Part shown: positions 57,399 to 64,000 of the stretch, in pieces
How the letters are laid out: the number at the start of each line of letters is the position of its first letter
Numbering within the stretch: the first letter of the stretch is position 1
Made by a program: the position numbers and the translations under genes
Assembly: GCA_017163975.1 (NCBI GenBank)
Contig: JAFFSR010000239.1
Coordinates: 6,076,001-6,140,000, forward strand
Length of the DNA stretch: 64,000 nucleotides
Reading direction: 5' to 3'
DNA from: Anastatus disparis
Taxonomy: Eukaryota > Arthropoda > Insecta > Hymenoptera > Eupelmidae
The notes under the pieces: model-generated
Told to the model about the DNA's origin: nothing
The model's database searches: none
What the model saw: the letters and a program-made list of their open reading frames with translations, nothing else

Positions 57399-60300
57399 TT
57401 ATTTAGTTTGATTTGTTAATTTCTTTTTCCTTTTAGTACGTTTCCTTATTTCGTCGGTTTTGCGGGTATCGTTAGGGAGCCACCAGTATTTATTTTTAAA
57501 TTTATATTTATTAAGCTTATCTCTTAATGGAATCGCCGTGGAGTATTTTATTAATGCAAAATTATCTGGGGAGGGTATTTTTTTGTTGGCCTGATGACGC
57601 GAGGCGTGGTAAAGAATTGGGATATTGTTATCGTCTTGGACAAGTCCTAAGCGGTCGATATAGGTGAAAGAGTGCGGAAGTACGTATTCCGTTGAAATAT
57701 TAAGCAGATATTCATACTCTTTAGTTTCTACATAGGATTGTAAGTATTTATTAGATACGTTTTTTAGGTTTGCAAAGTAATCTCTAGACAATTTAATAAT
57801 GAAATTATCGATTCTCGGAATGTCAGCTGCATCGTAGATAGCTTTATTCTTAATGAAGTGCTTACTATCATTCTGTCTATAAGTGTGGAGAGCTACTCGG
57901 AGGCATTGTCTTTCAAAGCGACGAAATTTCTCCATGATGGATGCGCTGACATTCCACCATACGGGGGCGGCATATGTTAGTAGCGGGCGAATTAATAGTA
58001 AGTAACAGATTACTTTGCATCGTGGTGTTAAATTTTTGTTGTAAAAGAGCCTTGCGTATTTCCGAAAAACTTTTTTGGCTTTGGCAAGTTGATTAAGTGC
58101 ATGGTCATTTAGCCTTAATAGTTCGTCAAGAATGACGCCTAGATAGCGCACTGATTTTTTGTGCGGGATTGTGTGATTAGTGTTGTTGATATTTACACTA
58201 ATTGAGAAATTTTTAATCTCGTTTCTTTTATTAGTGCTCATGGTGTTAAGAGGTTTATGGAAAATAATCGTCTCGCATTTGGTTGGATTCGGCAGTAGAT
58301 TCCATTTAAGGTAGTGAGAGCATATGTCGTTAACGAGCTTTTCGAGTTTCTCTTGGACTATTGCTGGTTTGTTGTCCGCTATCATGACTATAAAGTCATC
58401 CGCGAACGCTGTTGAATAGGAGTGGCTTTTGCGGTTCAAATTGAACAGCATGGGCACTTTATAAGTAAAGATGTTAAATAAGGTTGGCGAGTTCACGGTG
58501 CCTTGCATTAGTCCTTCGATTATAGAAAATGATTCGCTAGACATATGCTCTCCATTCCATATAACGAACAATCGGTTTCTGGTCATTTCCCAGATTATTT
58601 GAATTAAATCTTTCGGGAATTTCAGTTCATTAAGCAGGTATAGGAGCCCATTGATCCAAACTGAGTCGAATGCTCTCTGTAGGTCAATGAGGCAGGCTCC
58701 TACAACTTCATTGTTGTTTAAGTGAGTGTATGTTTCACTTAATACTTTATGTATTGCGTGTGTGGTAGATAGCTGATGTTGAAATCCGAATTGGTTGCTC
58801 GGAATAATGTCACGGCTCTTAGTGTGTTTATTTATTGAATAGCTAATTACCATTTCATAAATTTTGCTTATTGCTGGGGTTAGGCTTATAGGCCTATAAC
58901 TGGAGGGCTTGTCAGAAGGTTTGTCTTTTTTTAATATTGGTAGTATTTTAGCTTTTTTCCACTGAGGAGGGTAGTATTTATTATTAAGGCAATTATTGAA
59001 AATTATTGTAAAAGATTTGATGATATTTAAAGGTAAGTGTTTAAGCACTATCGGAGGAATTTCGTCTAGACCGGATGAACATTTGTTGGGTAGATTATTG
59101 AATAGGTTAAGTATCTCTGTTGTGTTGAAAAAGGTGATAAGACTGTTATTAATCGAAGGTTGAGTTGCTGGATTAGAGTCGGAAAAGTCAGATATGGGCG
59201 AGTTATGATTGACGAATTCGTCGATTAATTTATTAACTTTGTTGTCGATATTATTTTTTAGAGATGTGTTCTCGTTTAAGTATGTTGGGGAGTTAATTTT
59301 TTCGTAAAAAGAACCGATTACATTTAAAATATCAATAGGTTTTTCGATTATATAGCTACTATCGATTGATTTTATATCGGTGATGTTGCATTTGCTCCGA
59401 GTAATTAGATCTACTTCGCTCGTTTCAATCTTTAGAGTGTCTATTTTTAGATTTTCTTTGGGCCTAAAGAAACGGTTGATTTTTGGGAAGAAGGTGTCTG
59501 AATTTCTGTGATTAATTTCAGCTATTTGCGCGTTCCAATACTTAGTGTAGCTAGAGCGGAATTTTAGTTTCAGGAGGTAATTGATATTATTAATCATGTC
59601 CTTTAAGAATGATATACTATAAGAAGAGATTGGGTTGTATGCTTTATATTGTTTGTTTAAGGTTGTTAGTAGGAAGGATTTGTATTTTTGTAAGCTTTGT
59701 ATTTTTTTATTTACATAATTAAGAATGTTATCGTTAGGCCGGTATTTAGGTACTGTTGTGTTTATTTCTTTAAGTATTATTGCTTCAATATTGGATAAAT
59801 ATTGATTGATTTCGTCGTTAGATAAGTTTTTATTTGAGGGAATTTCTTGATTATATTTTTTTGAGAGCGAATTGAAGAATTTTTTCCATTTGGTTTTTTT
59901 ATATATAAAGCGGAATTGCGATTCCGGTTCGATAAGTTTTAAGTTTGCTAATGCGTGTAGATTGATAGTAAAAGAAAGTGCGCAGTGATCGCTATTGTAA
60001 TCGAGAGTTTGGATCTTGTTGCCGATTAAGTTGTCAAATGCGAGACGATTGTCTGCGATGCATAGGTCAAGATAGGAGTTGTGAGAAGGAAATGTAGGAG
60101 AGGAAGTGGAAATGATCTGTGCTCTGTATGCATGGCTATTATCATCGAGCCAGTTTTTTAACATTATTCCTTTACGCGAGTTGACGGAGTCACCCCAGGC
60201 TGTGTTCCTCGCATTAAAATCCCCCACTAATATATAGTATTTCCTAGCGTCAATTAAATTAAGACTACGGAATAAGTATTCTAATTCGTTAAGAAATATT

Positions 60301-60719
60301 TTTTTCATTTGGTTATTCGCATAACAAGCAATTATATAGAGATTTTTGTTTTCTATTTTAACTAGGATAATTGTATATTCAAGTATTGAATTTAATTTAG
60401 ATGTAGGAGAGTAGATAACTGTATATGGTATTATGTTTTTAATTAAGATGGCGGTTCCGCCGCCTTTAGATGTAGAGCTGCGATCAGTGCGGATAATATT
60501 GTAATTAGAAAATTGGATCTTATGTCTAGCGTTTAACTTAGTTTCACAGATTAATACTATGTCGTAATTTTTAGAATTTGCAAATTCGTACATGTCATAT
60601 CTTTTACTTAATGATACTAGCGAGTTAACGTTAATTGACGCGATTTTTAAGCTAGAAATATATTTATTTCTTTGATTAGATTCCGAGGAATTATGATTAC
60701 GATTATTAAACTTATCCAT
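57399..60719 (-). CDS. LINE ORF2: endonuclease-reverse transcriptase, 1106 aa
   Basis: Intact, from ATG at 60719. Residues ~25-250 are an exonuclease/endonuclease/phosphatase domain: N32, E59 in LICET, GDFNARNTAWG at 166-176, D218 in SYLDLC, and SDH at 243-245. A linker follows. Residues ~585-870 are the reverse transcriptase: LIDLQRAFDSVW at 677-688 with D679, GLMQGTVNSP at 736-745, FADD at 772-775 and YLGVILDE at 859-866. The C-terminal 230 residues are Lys/Arg-rich with no RNase H and no clear CCHC. The enzyme would nick the tRNA-Gly target and prime reverse transcription on it (target-primed reverse transcription). All catalytic residues I can check are present. Its start overlaps the stop of the upstream short frame in ATGGATAA. 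Family alternatives are Jockey-like (preferred) or R1-like. Confidence 0.93.
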   Translation of the reverse strand: MDKFNNRNHNSSESNQRNKYISSLKIASINVNSLVSLSKRYDMYEFANSKNYDIVLICETKLNARHKIQFSNYNIIRTDRSSTSKGGGTAILIKNIIPYTVIYSPTSKLNSILEYTIILVKIENKNLYIIACYANNQMKKIFLNELEYLFRSLNLIDARKYYILVGDFNARNTAWGDSVNSRKGIMLKNWLDDNSHAYRAQIISTSSPTFPSHNSYLDLCIADNRLAFDNLIGNKIQTLDYNSDHCALSFTINLHALANLKLIEPESQFRFIYKKTKWKKFFNSLSKKYNQEIPSNKNLSNDEINQYLSNIEAIILKEINTTVPKYRPNDNILNYVNKKIQSLQKYKSFLLTTLNKQYKAYNPISSYSISFLKDMINNINYLLKLKFRSSYTKYWNAQIAEINHRNSDTFFPKINRFFRPKENLKIDTLKIETSEVDLITRSKCNITDIKSIDSSYIIEKPIDILNVIGSFYEKINSPTYLNENTSLKNNIDNKVNKLIDEFVNHNSPISDFSDSNPATQPSINNSLITFFNTTEILNLFNNLPNKCSSGLDEIPPIVLKHLPLNIIKSFTIIFNNCLNNKYYPPQWKKAKILPILKKDKPSDKPSSYRPISLTPAISKIYEMVISYSINKHTKSRDIIPSNQFGFQHQLSTTHAIHKVLSETYTHLNNNEVVGACLIDLQRAFDSVWINGLLYLLNELKFPKDLIQIIWEMTRNRLFVIWNGEHMSSESFSIIEGLMQGTVNSPTLFNIFTYKVPMLFNLNRKSHSYSTAFADDFIVMIADNKPAIVQEKLEKLVNDICSHYLKWNLLPNPTKCETIIFHKPLNTMSTNKRNEIKNFSISVNINNTNHTIPHKKSVRYLGVILDELLRLNDHALNQLAKAKKVFRKYARLFYNKNLTPRCKVICYLLLIRPLLTYAAPVWWNVSASIMEKFRRFERQCLRVALHTYRQNDSKHFIKNKAIYDAADIPRIDNFIIKLSRDYFANLKNVSNKYLQSYVETKEYEYLLNISTEYVLPHSFTYIDRLGLVQDDNNIPILYHASRHQANKKIPSPDNFALIKYSTAIPLRDKLNKYKFKNKYWWLPNDTRKTDEIRKRTKRKKKLTNQTK

Positions 60720-61062
60720 TGTACATTCCTAAGGTGTCGTATAAACTATCAATTTTATATTTATTACCACTAATTAAATTATATAAACTACGCAATTGTT
60801 CACTAATGTTTTCGATTATTTGATTTTTAATTTCAGTTATTATATTGTTGAAATTGTTCACTTGAGGCTCTTCTATGTCTTGCGGGAATAGATATTCAGT
60901 AGTTCTGCTTCTTGAGTTCCACATGTTGACAGAGTTACGAGGTAGTCGGTCGTTAGAGTTAGACAGGCTGGTAGGTTGCGCGCGCATCGGTCTGTCTGCT
61001 GGTTTGCTTGCGTTATGCGTACGTTCGATGACGTTAGCTATACGAGCGTCCACTGCGTAGTT
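60712..61062 (-). CDS. Short frame between LINE ORF1 and ORF2 (probable ORF1 C-terminus)
   Basis: Open from just after a TAA near 61063 down to the TAA at 60712. It has no ATG near its beginning but overlaps the last ~25 nt of ORF1 in the -1 frame. Its product is polar at first and ends in a Lys/Asn/Ile-rich, possibly coiled-coil stretch (IITEIKNQIIENISEQLRS). The reading is best explained as the continuation of the ORF1 protein after a frameshift, either a mutation in this copy or a programmed slip. No standard slippery heptamer is evident in the overlap. Its stop overlaps the ORF2 ATG, suggesting termination-reinitiation. Confidence 0.5.
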   Translation of the reverse strand, partial: NYAVDARIANVIERTHNASKPADRPMRAQPTSLSNSNDRLPRNSVNMWNSRSRTTEYLFPQDIEEPQVNNFNNIITEIKNQIIENISEQLRSLYNLISGNKYKIDSLYDTLGMYNG

Positions 61063-62351
61063 TTAGCTTGAGTTTTCTTATTTTTAAGATCTTGAGCAAA
61101 ACGGAAAAAAGGGCATCCTCTGTAGGAGGCAGGATGTCCAGCTGTTTCGCAGTTAATGCAGTAAAGTAAATTTTTGTCTGTGGAATTTTTTGGTATTTTG
61201 CATTCGCCTGGCTTGTGTAACTCTTGGCACTTGACGCATCTGTAGCCAAGGTTGCAATTAGAACTGGAATGGCCCAGACGTTGGCAGTTTTTACACTGGA
61301 AGATATCTTTTTTCTTTAGTGTCTCCCATCTCACCTTTTGATATGCTACGTTTTTAATTTTTGTGAGTGATTGTGTGTTGCTTTCGTTGGATAATTGTAT
61401 TAAATAATGAAAGGTTTCAGAATTTTTTTTGTTGAAATTAATTTTTGTAACTTTAAGTATTTTTACATCTGATAGTTGAAGCTCGTTTAACTCATCTAAG
61501 ATTTCTTTATCACTAAAGTTACCCCTTATACCTTTTAGAACAAGATTTTTTGGTTTCTGTTTTTTAGGTGTAAAAGTATAAAATGCTATCTGGTTGGTTT
61601 TTAGAAGATTTATTATTTTATTGAAAGATGATATGTTGCTAGCAAAAACCGTAATGTTGCCTGCGGAAATCTGCTTTACTGTAAAATCACTTTTATTAAT
61701 GCTGTTGGATTGGGTTAGCGGTATTAGTTTATCCAAGCTTAGGTTATATACATGTATGGGGGGCGGCTTTTCGTGAGAGCGTTCATCAATGGTATTGACG
61801 CCATTCGAATTCGCATTTTGGTTTAACGGTGTATCTGATGCTATGTCGGTCATGTTGGGACATGTTGCTTCGTCGCGAGCCGGCGAGTCGCTGCGTGTTT
61901 CTTGTAGTACTGAGAATTTAGTCGGATGGATAAAGCCTACCGATTGTGGTAGAAAGGAAGAGCTTCCTTTAACTGGGCGTTTGGGTTTGTGCCATTCGTC
62001 CTCTTCAAGAGTGGAGCTGAGTTGCGAAGTCGCATTATGAGTAGCATCATCGTTAAGTTGCGCCATTGTTCTCTTTTTTGGTAGATGCGGGGCTATTGGT
62101 GACTGTAGCCTATTGCATTCTTTAAGAGCAGCTTTGTATAGTATGCTAAGCGTTTCCGAGTCCGGGTTGACGCCGCTTTTGTGTTTATGAATACGATTTA
62201 CGGGAAGGTTTGATGGGAGGCGCGATATGGCTCCTTTGCTATTAGTATTGACAGAATTTTGCTTCTCGTTAGGAGAGCCGTTCATATTGTTTTCTTCCAT
62301 TTTATTATCTGCACTTTCTTTATCTGCACTGTTTTGAGAGTCTGTAATCAT
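61038..62351 (-). CDS. LINE ORF1: Gag-like RNA-binding protein, 437 aa
   Basis: Starts at ATG 62351. The N-terminal ~200 residues are polar and low-complexity. Residues ~230-350 resemble the domain preceding the zinc knuckles in insect LINE ORF1 proteins. Three CCHC knuckles then follow: CKNCQRLGHSSSNC (353-366), CVKCQELHKPGEC (372-384) and CINCETAGHPASYRGC (398-413, with a six-residue last spacing). The protein should bind the LINE RNA into a ribonucleoprotein with ORF2. It stops 24 residues after the last knuckle, in an overlap with the short -1 frame, so the C-terminus may be cut short here. Confidence 0.88.
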   Translation of the reverse strand: MITDSQNSADKESADNKMEENNMNGSPNEKQNSVNTNSKGAISRLPSNLPVNRIHKHKSGVNPDSETLSILYKAALKECNRLQSPIAPHLPKKRTMAQLNDDATHNATSQLSSTLEEDEWHKPKRPVKGSSSFLPQSVGFIHPTKFSVLQETRSDSPARDEATCPNMTDIASDTPLNQNANSNGVNTIDERSHEKPPPIHVYNLSLDKLIPLTQSNSINKSDFTVKQISAGNITVFASNISSFNKIINLLKTNQIAFYTFTPKKQKPKNLVLKGIRGNFSDKEILDELNELQLSDVKILKVTKINFNKKNSETFHYLIQLSNESNTQSLTKIKNVAYQKVRWETLKKKDIFQCKNCQRLGHSSSNCNLGYRCVKCQELHKPGECKIPKNSTDKNLLYCINCETAGHPASYRGCPFFRFAQDLKNKKTQAKTTQWTLV

Positions 62352-62633
62352 GTTAGCGTGATTAAGTAGTAGGTTTCAAAAGAAAAAACGATGGCGGCAG
62401 GCGCCTATGGCGCCCGCGCCAATTTTTTTTTTCACAAAACCGTTGTTTAACGAAAGCACGACAGGCACTCACAATATGTAATTACTGATTGCGTGTTGTC
62501 AGTTTATAGATTATGCTCACTGTTAATATTAATAAATGCACTATATTAAATGTATTAGCTATGAATGCTAAAATTCGCGGAGCGTTGCGCAGCGCGGCAC
62601 GTGTGCATCGGTCAAGCATCGAGCGAAGACTCC

Positions 62634-62697
62634 GCCGGGAATCGAACCCGGGCCGCCCGCGTGGCAGGCGAGCATTCTACCACTGAACCACCGATGC
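62634..62697 (-). pseudogene. 5' piece of tRNA-Gly split by the LINE
   Basis: Keeps the acceptor 5' strand, D-arm, anticodon GCC and T-arm, and thus both pol III boxes, but loses the last six bases of the acceptor stem to the LINE. It lies immediately upstream of, and in the same orientation as, the LINE 5' end. 62634-62648 is the second copy of the 15-bp duplication. Confidence 0.9.
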
Positions 62698-63679
62698 TTG
62701 TTTATATAGTTGTGCAAAATATTGTAGGAATACTTACAATTAAAACTATAATATATGCAAGTATACATATTCAATAATAGGTGAAAGTATATTTCAAAAT
62801 AAATGGATAACCCAAGATTTACAGGAACTAATCTTACCATTCTCAATAACTTATTTCTATCTTCTTATAAAGAAAGCATTGTATCGATAAAAAAAATTTT
62901 TTCAATTTTTGATGAGTTTAGAAATATTAAGACTCTTGAAAAAATGTTATGAGGTATCCATATCTGATTTCGTTCGGATTTAAATATGTTCAAATCTATT
63001 AAAATATAAGTGACGCGTATTTTTTTATCTGAGTAAGATTTTTAAAAGATTAAAATAACTCTTAAAGTTAACATCGAAAAATATCTCCGAAATAGCTTCA
63101 GGTTTAGCAATGAAACCTATGCTAAATTATTTTTAATAAAAAGACTTTTTTATAATCATATATTTTATCTTCAGAAGTAGTTTTCCTTAAAAAAAATTGT
63201 TGTTTTTTAATTAAGCGATTCAACTCCTGAAGATGAAATGCATGCTTATCGAAAGGTCTTTTTCCAATAGATAATTAAGTATTTGTTTCATTGCAATATT
63301 CCAAATGCATTTTTGAGATATTCAAAAAAAATTAATTTTCAGAAGTAAACGGATCATTTTTACCCCTTAAAAATGTTTATTAATCGCACAAATAAATTTA
63401 GCCAGAGTTTTTCTTTGCTGCATCAAATTATATGCACATTTAGGAACAATAATTTATTACACAAAAATCATTATGTTCATAAAGTTCGAAATTTGTCTCA
63501 CAGATATTTCCTTTTACTACTTATTATTTACTAAAACGTATTTTAAAACGATCTTATAATCATTACAAATCTATATTATAAACAAGAAATTCAAATGATT
63601 AAATTTACTAAATCAATAAGTAAATTGAAAATTGAAAGAATCAATGTAAACATTGAATGTGTTTTAACAGATTATATGT

Positions 63680-63744
63680 ATAAGTAGATACGTGACGTGT
63701 TCGGTAAGACACTGTGTCAATATACGCGATATTTAACTATTTAT
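63680..63744. other. 65-nt palindrome-ended conserved element, copy 7
   Basis: Almost the same as copies 3 and 5. One C-to-T change in the closing stem (CTATTTAT) leaves a G-U pair instead of a mismatch. Confidence 0.6.
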
Positions 63745-63925
63745 GCTTCTATAATACTAGATTATGTCTAATCATTATAACTGAAACTTGACTATTTCTG
63801 AGCAAAAAATAATAATTCCTTAATTGTTATTTTTTCTTGCCTTTAAGTTGTACGGTTAACTAATTTACAAAATCAATATGCCGATACAGAAAGCATTTGT
63901 TGAGCCTCGTATAAAAAAAATAATA

Positions 63926-64000
63926 GAGTTACCTCATAAATAGTTTTCAAAAAGATAAAGTTTTCTAGATGCTGTGGGTTGTGTGCAGGGTTATCATCTG
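63926..64000 (-). pseudogene. Edge of a second copy of the decayed LINE
   Basis: Matches 50,190-50,262 with a few changes (for example a three-base insertion near 63,957). It corresponds to the NPAHNRQ-region end of the ORF2 remnant and is cut by the window edge. Confidence 0.75.

Larger units (their letters stand above)
56971..62633 (-). mobile_element. Full-length tRNA-Gly-inserted non-LTR retrotransposon
   Basis: A 5,663-bp LINE on the minus strand. The 5' end GGAGTCTTCGCTCGATG lies at 62633. A roughly 280-nt 5' UTR, ORF1 (61038-62351), a short overlapping frame (60712-61062), ORF2 (57399-60719) and a 3' UTR of about 400 nt follow, with an 18-nt A-run (56971-56988). The 15-bp duplication GCCGGGAATCGAACC flanks it at 56956-56970 and 62634-62648, within a tRNA-Gly(GCC) gene in the same orientation. 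ORF1 with three CCHC knuckles, and an apurinic-like endonuclease plus reverse transcriptase without RNase H, fit the Jockey-like group of insect LINEs. R1-type elements share the ORF1 layout and are the main alternative. Long intact ORFs suggest recent insertion. Confidence 0.92.
62698..64000. repeat. tRNA-Gly segmental repeat unit E
   Basis: Matches 48,962-50,260 almost throughout, including the palindrome-ended element and the junction with decayed LINE sequence at about 63,926. It runs off the right edge of the window, so the array continues. Confidence 0.85.

Noticed and set aside
62634..62697. Counting the split tRNA-Gly piece as a sixth working tRNA
   Set aside because: The acceptor 3' strand is replaced by LINE sequence, so processing to a chargeable tRNA is not expected.

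Overview
The window looks like a strongly AT-rich piece of an insect nuclear genome. Two complete seven-transmembrane odorant receptor (OR) genes with six exons each, an arthropod Inr+DPE core promoter, and eukaryotic tRNA, SINE and LINE content support this. A hymenopteran (parasitoid-wasp-like) source is my inference, not proven. Long ORFs are rare because the cellular genes are split into short exons. I rebuilt three cellular protein-coding genes by joining exons at GT/AG sites in compatible phase.

Layout. 1-21 kb: gene-poor AT-rich DNA with a 696-bp near-perfect palindrome (840-1535), a second foldback (4201-4513), tRNA-derived SINEs, microsatellites and a possible solo LTR (about 10.16-12.4 kb). 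20.5-21.2 kb: a hairpin plus a 20-bp tandem-repeat element with a GC-rich core. 21.8-29.5 kb: a three-exon gene for an 87-residue small membrane protein with a 7.26-kb first intron and a recognisable Inr/DPE promoter. 31.7-47.0 kb: two divergently transcribed OR genes with the same exon plan. Introns of the minus-strand OR hold a long-TIR element with eight ~165-bp internal repeats, a SINE with target duplication, and a mirror-symmetric train of hairpin modules.

41.6-64 kb: a segmentally duplicated tRNA-Gly(GCC) array on the minus strand with three intact and two split tRNA genes. Seven copies of a 65-nt palindrome-ended element lie in the same array.

The most notable find is in that array. 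A 5.66-kb non-LTR retrotransposon (56971-62633; ORF1 with three CCHC knuckles, 1106-aa endonuclease/reverse transcriptase ORF2, poly(A)) sits inside a tRNA-Gly gene, flanked by a 15-bp duplication of the T-arm/B-box. A different 482-bp poly(A) insert (42080-42561) sits at exactly the same nucleotide of another tRNA-Gly copy with the same 15-bp duplication. Two insertions at one site point to a tRNA-Gly-specific LINE and a short partner element. A decayed relative (50190-52236), itself carrying a 527-bp MITE, was copied along with the tRNA unit and reappears at the right edge of the window.
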